A stretch of 30,672 nucleotides of DNA, from NCBI GenBank assembly GCA_036513515.1, contig DATBYW010000344.1, positions 1-30,672 of the forward strand, given 5' to 3'. The DNA is from Nephthysia sp036513515. GTDB lineage: Bacteria > Chloroflexota > Dormibacteria > Dormibacterales > Dormibacteraceae. Shown in pieces: positions 1-5,450 of the stretch; positions within the stretch are counted from its first letter, which is position 1; the number at the start of each line of letters is the position of its first letter. Position numbers and translations under genes: made by a program. The notes under the pieces are model-generated. The model was not told the origin of the DNA. It ran no database searches and saw only the letters and a program-made list of their open reading frames with translations.

Positions 1-1
1 C

Positions 2-883
2 CTCTGCGCGGAGGTGACGCTGCAGCCGGTGCGGCGGCTGGGCGTGGACGCCGCCGTGATGTTCGCCGACATCATGCTGCCGCTGCGCGGCATGGGCGTC
101 GACTTCGACCTCGTGGAGGGTGTCGGGCCGGTCATCGCGGACCCGCTCCGGCGGCCGGAGGACGTCGACCGCCTGCGGGTGCCGGACGGTGAGGAGGCGG
201 CGCCCAATGTCATCAGCGCGGTGCGCCGCGTGGTCAAGGAGTCACCGGTGCCGGTGGTCTGCTTCGCGGGGGCGCCCTTCACGCTGGCGAGCTACCTGCT
301 GGAAGGACGCCCCAGCCGCGACTTCAGCGTCACCAAGCGATTCATGTACAGCGAGCCGGAGGCCTTCGAGCGGCTCCTGGGAAAGCTGGCGGAGACCATG
401 TCCGGCTACCTGGCGGCGCAGGTACGGGCGGGCGCCAGCGCGATCCAGCTCTTCGACAGCTGGTTGGGCGCGCTTGCTCCCGACGACTACGAGTCGCGGG
501 TCGCCTCGCACACCCGTGCCGTCTTCGAGGCGATCGAGCCGCTCGGCGTCCCTCGAATCCATTTCGGCACCGGTACCGCGGCCCTGCTGGAAGCTATAGC
601 AGCAACCGGGCCCGACCTGGTCAGCCTGGACTGGCGAGTGCGCCTGGACGAGGGCTGGCGTCGCGTCGGGCTCGGCCGCGGAGTCCAGGGCAACCTCGAC
701 CCTGCCGTGCTGCTGGCGCCGGGCGACGTGGTCCAGGGGCAGGCGCGCGAGGTCCTCCGGCTGGCCGGCGGAAGGCCCGGGCACGTCTTCAACCTCGGCC
801 ACGGAGTGCTGCCGGAGACCCCACTGGCGAACCTGCAGCTGCTTGTGGACACGGTCCACGCGGAGGTGACGGTTGCCGCCTGA
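2..883 (+). CDS. hemE: Uroporphyrinogen decarboxylase HemE, 5'-truncated by the window edge
   Basis: Decarboxylates the four acetate side chains of uroporphyrinogen III to give coproporphyrinogen III in cytoplasmic heme synthesis. The reading frame is open to the left edge, so roughly the first 50 residues of a ~345-residue family are missing; the GTG at 14 lies inside the conserved EVTLQPVRRLG segment and is not the start. Visible family marks are the catalytic aspartate in MFADIML, the FAGAPFTLASYLLEG block, FDSWLGAL and the C-terminal FNLGHGVLP histidine motif. The stop lies 11 bases inside the next gene, hemH, so the two are translationally coupled. The identity is secure; only the N-terminus is unseen. 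Confidence 0.97.
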   Translation, partial: LCAEVTLQPVRRLGVDAAVMFADIMLPLRGMGVDFDLVEGVGPVIADPLRRPEDVDRLRVPDGEEAAPNVISAVRRVVKESPVPVVCFAGAPFTLASYLLEGRPSRDFSVTKRFMYSEPEAFERLLGKLAETMSGYLAAQVRAGASAIQLFDSWLGALAPDDYESRVASHTRAVFEAIEPLGVPRIHFGTGTAALLEAIAATGPDLVSLDWRVRLDEGWRRVGLGRGVQGNLDPAVLLAPGDVVQGQAREVLRLAGGRPGHVFNLGHGVLPETPLANLQLLVDTVHAEVTVAA

Positions 884-1733
884 GACCGGCGTCCTGTGCA
901 TGGCCTACGGCAACCCCAGGACCGAGGGTGACGTCGAGGCCTACTTCACCCACATCCGGGGTGGCCGCCCGCCCTCGGCGGCGGCGCTGGACGAGCTGCG
1001 CGACCGCTACCGCGCCGTCGGCGGCTCGCCGCTGGAGGAGATCACCCGGCGGCAGGCGGCAGCGCTTTCCGCCGAGCTGGGACTGCCAACCTTTGTGGGC
1101 ATGAAGCATGCCCCGCCCTTCATCGCCGAGGCCGCCCAGGAGGCGGCCGGGCAGGGCATCCGGAAGCTGATCGGCCTGACCCTCGCCCCCCACTACGCGG
1201 GCATGAGCCTGGGTCAGTACGAGCACGCCCTGCGCGACGCCTGGTCGGGCGAGCTCGACTTCGTGCCTGGCTTCCACGATCACCCCGCCTTCATCCGGGC
1301 CGTGCAGGTGCTGCTGAAAGAGGGGCTGGAAGGCTTTCAGCCGGACCGGCTCTTCTTCACCGCGCACAGCCTCCCGGCACGGATCGTGGAGCAGGGCGAC
1401 CGCTACGACCAGCGGCTGCTGGAGAGCTGCAGGCTGGTCGCCGACGGTCGGCCGCTGCCGCCCTGGGAATTCGCCTACCAGTCGGCCAGTACGACCGGAG
1501 AGCCGTGGCTGGGTCCCGACCTTCTGCAGGCGGTCGAACGCTCAGGGGCGCGGAAGGTCCTGGTCTGCCCGATCGGCTTCGTCGCCGACCACCTGGAGAT
1601 CCTCTACGACCTGGACGTCGAGGCCCAGGCCTTCGCCTCGGAGCGCGGCCTGGAGATTCGGCGGACAGCCTCCTTTAACGACCGACCAGAGTTCACAAGA
1701 GCCCTCGCAGAGATCGTCCGAGACCGCCTCTAA
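873..1733 (+). CDS. hemH: Ferrochelatase, coproporphyrin (CpfC) type
   Basis: Inserts ferrous iron into the porphyrin ring. The start is TTG at 873, preceded by GGAGG at 862-866 with 6 bases of spacing, inside the end of hemE. The 286 residues are short, as in Gram-positive ferrochelatases. The N-terminus GVLCMAYGNP with Tyr12, then YFTHIRGGRPPS and RYRAVGGSPL, closely follows the Bacillus subtilis enzyme, which acts on coproporphyrin III. Catalytic His165 (FFTAHSLP) and Glu242 (ADHLEILYD) are present. No [2Fe-2S] C-terminal extension is seen. The coproporphyrin assignment is inferred from family resemblance and would require a ChdC/HemQ decarboxylase elsewhere in the genome; the symbol cpfC would then be preferred. 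Confidence 0.95.
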   Translation: MPPETGVLCMAYGNPRTEGDVEAYFTHIRGGRPPSAAALDELRDRYRAVGGSPLEEITRRQAAALSAELGLPTFVGMKHAPPFIAEAAQEAAGQGIRKLIGLTLAPHYAGMSLGQYEHALRDAWSGELDFVPGFHDHPAFIRAVQVLLKEGLEGFQPDRLFFTAHSLPARIVEQGDRYDQRLLESCRLVADGRPLPPWEFAYQSASTTGEPWLGPDLLQAVERSGARKVLVCPIGFVADHLEILYDLDVEAQAFASERGLEIRRTASFNDRPEFTRALAEIVRDRL

Positions 1734-1765
1734 ACCCCCTCCCAACCCTCCCCCAGACGGCTCCG

Positions 1766-1835
1766 AGACGGCTCCCAGACGGGGGACGGAGAAAGCCAAA
1801 AGACGGGTCCCAGACAGGGGAGGGAGAAAGCCAAA
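1766..1835. repeat. Two tandem 35-bp direct repeats
   Basis: Copies at 1766-1800 and 1801-1835 abut exactly and differ at 3 of 35 positions. Both begin AGACGG and end GAGAAAGCCAAA. A further partial unit rich in CAGACGGCTC lies just upstream at 1751-1765. The block sits 30 bases after the hemH stop in non-coding DNA. No function is recognised. Confidence 0.85.
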
Positions 1836-1849
1836 ATTTGTCCCTCCCC
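1817..1849. repeat. Imperfect GC palindrome (REP-like family member)
   Basis: GGGGAGGGA at 1817-1825 is the exact reverse complement of TCCCTCCCC at 1841-1849, with a 15-base loop. The right arm can alternatively pair with GGGGA at 1855-1859. Comparable CCCTCCC/GGGAGGG palindromes occur in the gaps at 6756-6776, 14342-14374 and 23668-23697, which suggests a dispersed intergenic element. It could also end hemH transcription, but no T-run follows. Confidence 0.55.
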
Positions 1850-1907
1850 CTTGCGGGGAGCTTGAGGCTGGGGGTCCCTCGCTCGACTTGTGAGAGCGAA
1901 CTGACAG

Positions 1908-2261
1908 CTAACGGCTGAAGGCCGCCGGCCGCCGACGCTGGGGGGCATTCGTCGACCGGGGCTGCGACCACGCGTTGCCGCGCAGTCGCAGTCCCACGGT
2001 GCGAGGGGGGGTAGTGTTGCTTTCCGTTTCTACTGACAGACCGGGGTGGTGGGGACCACGGCCTATATCCGCTGCGCTCTCTGGCGCCTCCTCACCAACC
2101 GGCCAGTCCATCAGACGGTCGGCTCGGAGCAGCAGCCGGGCCCGAGTGCGCGCGATGTCGGCCTGCAGCTCAGGTGCGGCCTGCTCGAGCCATGCCTCAG
2201 CCCGGGCCAGGAGATCGGCTGCCAGCCGAATCTCGTTGCGGCGCATGGCGAAGGCGGTCAT
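1908..2261 (-). CDS. Unrecognised small helical protein, possibly out of frame with its true start
   Basis: Reads as 117 residues from ATG at 2261. The first ~55 residues (NEIRLAADLLARAEAWLEQ onward) have coding-like codon choice and are strongly helical with many Ala, Arg and Leu. The last ~45 residues look like random translation, so the gene may really be broken or end earlier. A 38-codon GTG-started ORF (2377 down to 2260) runs into it with an ATGA stop/start overlap. That upstream ORF begins VNGD, exactly like the divergent gene starting at 2454. The pair could therefore be one frameshifted gene. No family is recognised. Confidence 0.4.
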   Translation of the reverse strand: MTAFAMRRNEIRLAADLLARAEAWLEQAAPELQADIARTRARLLLRADRLMDWPVGEEAPESAADIGRGPHHPGLSVETESNTTPPRTVGLRLRGNAWSQPRSTNAPQRRRPAAFSR

Positions 2262-2363
2262 CTCAGCGTCCCAGTCGAGTGGCCAGCTCCACGTTGTGAG
2301 GGAGGCGCATCCGCTGACCAGGGGATTGCTTCCATGCGTTCAGTTTGTCTCGCACCGAGGGCG

Positions 2364-2467
2364 ATGTCGCCGTTCACCCGGACGTTTCACTTCCCGTCCG
2401 TTTGAAGGAGGCCGCTGGTCCTCCGCCAATCGAACGATGACGCGAACGTCCGGGTGAACGGTGACAT
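2364..2467. repeat. Inverted repeat, 23-bp arms (22 matches), between divergent ORFs
   Basis: The arm at 2364-2386 is the reverse complement of 2445-2467 with one mismatch, and 17 consecutive bases match perfectly (aacgtccgggtgaacgg at 2445-2461). The arms flank a 58-base centre that contains a smaller GGAGG/CCTCC hairpin at 2407-2424. Each arm carries a GTG-AAC-GG(C/T)-GAC-AT reading outward, so the repeat duplicates the translation start region of the two divergent ORFs. It could be an inverted duplication, a miniature element or a shared operator. Confidence 0.75.
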
Positions 2468-2900
2468 GATGCGTCGGCTGAGCCAAGCTCAGCAGATGGA
2501 ACCAACGCTTCAGACGGCAGTTGAAGAACACGGCTCAAGGCGACGCCATGCCGTCGGCCCGTTGGCATCTGCCAGCCAGGAGATCAGGTTGGCGAGCGAA
2601 CGGTACGCGATCGGGCACCTCCGCAGCCGGCGCATGGCCTCGCTTCTCATGCGAACCGACCAGATGCTCACCAGCCTTGAGGAGCTGAACGAGCTGGCAG
2701 TGAAGCGGGTCCCGGAGTCCTGGCTGTGGCAGCTGGGAGAGCTGGTCGCCGAGCTGCCGTTCGAATACCAGCCCACGATCGGCCAGCTGCCTTCGCCCAC
2801 AGCCGCCATCGATGTGGTGTTCGACATCCAGGCGCTCCTCCTCGAGGTGATCACCGGCATAGAAGCCGAGCGTGACGAGCGTCTGGAAACGGCGAGCTGA
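2454..2900 (+). CDS. Unrecognised small helical protein
   Basis: Reads as 148 residues from GTG at 2454, or 144 from ATG at 2466; neither has a clear Shine-Dalgarno sequence. The codon pattern from about residue 40 onward is typical coding sequence for this genome. The protein is predicted helical and soluble, with no cysteine cluster, membrane segment or recognised motif. It contains a QEIRLASERY stretch that echoes NEIRLAADLL in the divergent ORF at 1908-2261, and both ORFs have an outward VNGD start. It ends just before a hairpin at 2915-2996. Likely a real accessory gene of unknown function. Confidence 0.6.
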   Translation: MNGDMMRRLSQAQQMEPTLQTAVEEHGSRRRHAVGPLASASQEIRLASERYAIGHLRSRRMASLLMRTDQMLTSLEELNELAVKRVPESWLWQLGELVAELPFEYQPTIGQLPSPTAAIDVVFDIQALLLEVITGIEAERDERLETAS

Positions 2901-2914
2901 AGTCACGAGGCAGC

Positions 2915-2996
2915 GATTGGCTGCGCTTTGACGTTGCTGACGGCGCTCGTCGCTCGTTGCGGTCCGGAGTTCAAAAGCGCCGCCCCCCGGCCAATC
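2915..2996. terminator. Imperfect long hairpin at the end of the 2454-2900 ORF
   Basis: GATTGGC (2915-2921) pairs with GCCAATC (2990-2996), and GCGCTTTGA (2923-2931) pairs with TCAAAAGCGC (2971-2980) with one bulged base. The two arm segments are interrupted by a C-rich insert on the right side. It lies 14 bases after the stop at 2900 and ends at the point where minus-strand reading from the VOC side also stops, so it could end transcription from both directions. No strong T-tract is present. Confidence 0.35.
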
Positions 2997-3072
2997 AAGT
3001 TTCCCCAACTCGCCGTAGAAAGGCGTTGACCTCGGCGGGCCCGGCGAATGGATGACAGGGCTCGCGCCGCGC
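2995..3072 (-). pseudogene. Possible C-terminal remnant of an alpha/beta-hydrolase-like gene
   Basis: Directly downstream of the VOC stop on the minus strand, one frame reads CHPFAGPAEVNAFLRRVGET and then TGA at 2995. This resembles the C-terminal end of many alpha/beta hydrolases, where the catalytic His is followed by a Pro/Glu-Val-Asn-x-Leu-Leu helix. There is no upstream portion: further upstream the frame becomes antiframe sequence of the VOC gene. It is at best a ~20-residue relic, and chance similarity is possible. Confidence 0.2.
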
Positions 3073-3073
3073 T

Positions 3074-3529
3074 TCAGCTGATGCGCTCCAGCAACTCGCC
3101 TTCCGGGCGTTCCAGATCGTCGAGTGTGATGGGGTCGGCGTACGGGCGGTCGGTGTCCTTTCGGCCGGTAGCCCAGAAGACCTCGACCATGTTGCCCTCG
3201 GGGTCATGGAAGTAGGCGCTGATGCTCACCCGATGGTTGAGCGCCATGGATACAGGGATGCCACGAGCCTTGGCGTCGGCGCAGAAGGTCCTGAGCGCCT
3301 CCAGGCTTTCGACCCGGAGAGCGATGTGCCTGCCCTGGGGGTTGGTGTGGAGGGCAATCAGAGGGAGCTCTGCCTGCCGGCGCTCATTGAGGAAGACGAA
3401 GTCGCCAAGCCCGGGTACCGAGCCTGCCATGGTGACTTCCAGGCCAAGAAGCTCTCGGTAGAAGCCGGCGAGCTCCTTGGGATCCTTCGCGGGTACGGAG
3501 ACGTGGCCGAGCTGGACTGGCACTGTCAT
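3074..3529 (-). CDS. VOC-superfamily (glyoxalase/dioxygenase-fold) protein
   Basis: 151 residues, one complete vicinal-oxygen-chelate module pair. Candidate metal ligands are His9 (LGHVSVPAKD), His68 (GRHIALRV) and Glu116 (NMVEVFWA). The segment AYFHDPEGNMVEVF is the classic C-terminal VOC strand. ATG at 3529 is preceded on the minus strand by AAAGGAG with 9 bases of spacing, a strong ribosome site. It is transcribed divergently from the TetR gene at 3616 across a palindromic operator, so it is probably that regulator's target. The substrate cannot be told; extradiol-dioxygenase-like, fosfomycin-type or glyoxalase-type roles are all open. Confidence 0.9.
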   Translation of the reverse strand: MTVPVQLGHVSVPAKDPKELAGFYRELLGLEVTMAGSVPGLGDFVFLNERRQAELPLIALHTNPQGRHIALRVESLEALRTFCADAKARGIPVSMALNHRVSISAYFHDPEGNMVEVFWATGRKDTDRPYADPITLDDLERPEGELLERIS

Positions 3530-3574
3530 GGTCTCACTCTCCTTTGGGACTCAGGGGCCATTTGTCAGCATTCA

Positions 3575-3591
3575 TTTGATATGGTATCAAA
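3575..3591. promoter_or_regulatory. Probable TetR operator palindrome
   Basis: TTTGATA (3575-3581), TGG centre, TATCAAA (3585-3591): a perfect 7-bp inverted repeat in the 86-bp gap between the divergent VOC and TetR genes. It overlaps a possible plus-strand promoter (TTGTCA 3562-3567, 17-bp spacer, TATCAA 3585-3590). Its AT-rich composition stands out from the GC-rich surroundings. TetR-family regulators commonly bind 15-20 bp palindromes in such divergent gaps; binding here is inferred. Confidence 0.7.
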
Positions 3592-3602
3592 CCAATATGC
3601 GC

Positions 3603-3608
3603 TAGCCT
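3603..3608 (+). promoter_or_regulatory. Alternative -10 element (TAGCCT) for a leaderless TetR mRNA
   Basis: TAGCCT ends 7 bases before the TetR ATG at 3616, and there is no Shine-Dalgarno sequence. A transcript starting at about 3615-3616 would be leaderless. This competes with the TTGTCA/TATCAA promoter, which would give a leader of about 19 bases. Confidence 0.4.
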
Positions 3609-3615
3609 ATTACCC

Positions 3616-4275
3616 ATGACCGAGGAAGTCAAGGAGCGCCGTCCCTACGACGGCTCGCGGCGCCGGGCGGCCGCGCAGGAGACCCGTCGGGCCATTGTCG
3701 AGGCCGCCCGCCGCCTCTTCCTGGAGCGCGGTTTCACCGCCACCACCATGGGCGCCATCGCGACGGCGGCCGGCGTGTCGCACGAAACCGTCTACGCCTT
3801 CGGTCCCAAGCCGGCACTTTTCCGGCACCTGGTCGAAATCGCTCTCTCCGGCAGCGAGAGCCCCGTGCCGGGAATGGAGCGCGACTACGCACGGCAGGTG
3901 ATGGCCGAGACGGATCCCGGCCGCCTCTTCGACATCTACGCAGGGGCCATGCGGCAGACCCAGGAACGGCTGGCTCCTCTGTTCGACGTGCTCAGCGACG
4001 GCGCCCGCACGGATCCCGATCTAAAGGCGCTGTCGGACGAGCTGAGTGCGCGACGGGCAGGGCACATGCGGTTGCTGGCTACCCACCTGGCGGAGATCGG
4101 TGGTCTTCGTCAGGGGGTCTCTGTGGAGAGGGCCGCAGACGTGATCTGGTTGCTGAACTCGTCAGAGGTCTTCTTGCTGCTCGTTCGGGACCGGCGCTGG
4201 GATCCTGAGCTCTTCGAGCGGTGGTTGGCCGAGACCTGGAAGCTTCTGTTGATGGCGCCTCCGGCGGAATCGTAG
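3616..4275 (+). CDS. TetR/AcrR-family transcriptional regulator
   Basis: 219 residues. The N-terminal domain reads ETRRAIVEAARRLFLERGFTATTMGAIATAAGVSHETVYAFGPKPALF, the full TetR helix-turn-helix signature at about residues 22-70, followed by a variable all-helical ligand-binding domain. A basic, disordered start (KERRPYDGSRRRAAAQ) precedes the HTH. The divergent position opposite the VOC gene and the shared palindrome at 3575-3591 suggest self-regulation and control of that neighbour. The ligand is not predictable. A 139-bp gap with the ArsR promoter follows. Confidence 0.95.
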   Translation: MTEEVKERRPYDGSRRRAAAQETRRAIVEAARRLFLERGFTATTMGAIATAAGVSHETVYAFGPKPALFRHLVEIALSGSESPVPGMERDYARQVMAETDPGRLFDIYAGAMRQTQERLAPLFDVLSDGARTDPDLKALSDELSARRAGHMRLLATHLAEIGGLRQGVSVERAADVIWLLNSSEVFLLLVRDRRWDPELFERWLAETWKLLLMAPPAES

Positions 4276-4364
4276 CTCGATCTTCTACGACCCGAGATAG
4301 CTCAACACTGCGAGCCCATCACCCTCAGAGACCCCGCCCCTGCCGGCCTCCCACGAGAATCGGC

Positions 4365-4406
4365 TTGACTTGCACATAGCCACATGGTTAAATAACCACT
4401 AGGTTA
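4365..4406 (+). promoter_or_regulatory. Promoter and probable operator of the ArsR-SRPBCC pair
   Basis: TTGACT (4365-4370), a 17-bp spacer and TTAAAT (4388-4393) make a good sigma-70-type promoter. Overlapping the -10 is TGGTTA-AA-TAACCA (4385-4398), a perfect inverted repeat. A third half-site GGTTA at 4402-4406 pairs with TAACC at 4393-4397 as a second overlapping inverted repeat. ArsR repressors bind such AT-rich palindromes over the promoter, so autorepression is likely. The predicted leader is about 15 bases with no ribosome site. Confidence 0.7.
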
Positions 4407-4414
4407 GATAGCAG

Positions 4415-4756
4415 ATGTCGACAGATCACTTGAGCAGCATCTTCGCGGCCCTCGCCGATCCCACGCGGCGGGCCATTCTGGCCCGGCTGACCTCGGGGGA
4501 GGCGTCGGTGGGAGAGCTGTCCCAGCCCTTCCAGATGTCGCAGCCGGCCGTCTCCAAGCACCTGAAGGTCCTGGAGCGGGCGGGGCTCATCGCCAAGAGC
4601 CGGGAGGCGCAGTGGCGTCTGTGCCGGCTGGAGGCGGCGCCCTTGCGCGAAGTCGCCACCTGGATGGAGCCCTACCGGCGCTTCTGGGACGAGAGCTTCA
4701 GTCGCCTGGACGACCATCTGCTCCGCATGCAAGAAGAAAAGGAGAAGCCGAGATGA
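4415..4756 (+). CDS. ArsR-family winged-helix regulator
   Basis: 113 residues. It begins MSTDHLSSIFAALADPTRRAILARL, with the recognition helix in MSQPAVSKHLKVLERAGLI and the wing in REAQWRLCRLEAAPL. It lacks the CxC metal site of arsenic sensors; the single Cys in the wing does not make a site. It belongs to the subgroup that ends in a helix WMEPYRRFWDESFSRLDDHL and is typically co-transcribed with an SRPBCC gene. The stop overlaps the next ATG as ATGA, so the two are coupled. Likely represses its own operon. Confidence 0.95.
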   Translation: MSTDHLSSIFAALADPTRRAILARLTSGEASVGELSQPFQMSQPAVSKHLKVLERAGLIAKSREAQWRLCRLEAAPLREVATWMEPYRRFWDESFSRLDDHLLRMQEEKEKPR

Positions 4757-5244
4757 CTCAGTCAGCCAAGACACTGCAGGTCACGACCCCGTCAGACAGG
4801 GAGGTGGTCTTCACCCGGGCCTTCGACGCTCCCCGCGAGCTGGTCTTCGAAGCCTGGACCAACCCCGAGCACGTCCGTCATTGGTGGGGACTGCGCGAGT
4901 CGACCATGCTCCTGTGCGAAGCCGACGTGCGCCAGGGCGGCTCCTGGCGCTATGTCACGACGGCGGAGGATGGAGCCGAGGTGCCCTTCACCGGCGTCTA
5001 CCAGGAGGTCACACCTCCGGAGCGCCTGGTCTACACCGAGATGTACGACGTCGAGCCCTTCAACAGCGGCGACCCCGCGGTGAACACAGTGACCTTCACA
5101 CCGGAAGAGGGCGGGACGCTCGTCACCGTCACCACCGTCTACCCGAGTAAAGAGGTTCGCGACTTCGCCCTCAGCAGCGGAATGGAAGCCGGGGCGGCGG
5201 AGTCTTACGACCGGCTGGCCGAGCATCTGACGACCCTCGCCTGA
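4753..5244 (+). CDS. SRPBCC (AHSA1-like) ligand-binding domain protein
   Basis: 163 residues from ATG 4753, chosen because AAAAGGAG lies 8 bases upstream and the ATG overlaps the ArsR stop as ATGA. The START/SRPBCC fold is marked by VVFTRAFDAPRELVFEAWTNPEHVRHWWG, a middle PFTGVYQEVTPPERLVYTE strand pair, GGTLVTVTTVYPS, and the C-terminal helix AAESYDRLAEHLTTLA that closes the cavity. The family binds hydrophobic ligands. In ArsR-SRPBCC operons it is thought to handle or sense a small molecule, but the ligand here is unknown. A hairpin at 5258-5292 follows. Confidence 0.93.
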   Translation: MTQSAKTLQVTTPSDREVVFTRAFDAPRELVFEAWTNPEHVRHWWGLRESTMLLCEADVRQGGSWRYVTTAEDGAEVPFTGVYQEVTPPERLVYTEMYDVEPFNSGDPAVNTVTFTPEEGGTLVTVTTVYPSKEVRDFALSSGMEAGAAESYDRLAEHLTTLA

Positions 5245-5257
5245 CGGTTTACCGGGG

Positions 5258-5292
5258 TGCGGGAGGCGGGCGCACAACGTCCGCTTCCCGCA
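5258..5292 (+). terminator. 12-bp GC hairpin after the ArsR-SRPBCC operon
   Basis: TGCGGGA-G-GCGG (5258-5269) pairs with CCGC-T-TCCCGCA (5281-5292), counting one G-U pair, around an 11-base loop. It lies 14 bases after the stop at 5244. No T-run follows, so it is a candidate terminator or 3' stabilising hairpin. The rest of the gap to 5450 holds nothing else recognisable except the ribosome site of the next gene. Confidence 0.45.
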
Positions 5293-5450
5293 GCACTTCA
5301 CGGACGGTTCTCTGGCGGCGGCGCCGAGGATCCGGCGGCGCTGCGATTCCGGCTGGACGCCCCTAGTACGATTTGAGGTGAGGATGGCTTCAACGCCCGC
5401 ACTTCCAGCCAACCGATGGGGGTGGGCGTTGCCATTCCGGAGGGTGTGAA

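Noticed and set aside
1975..2457. 160-residue plus-strand ORF in the accessory patch
   Set aside because: Ser/Arg-rich low-complexity translation, opposite the better-looking 1908-2261 minus-strand ORF.
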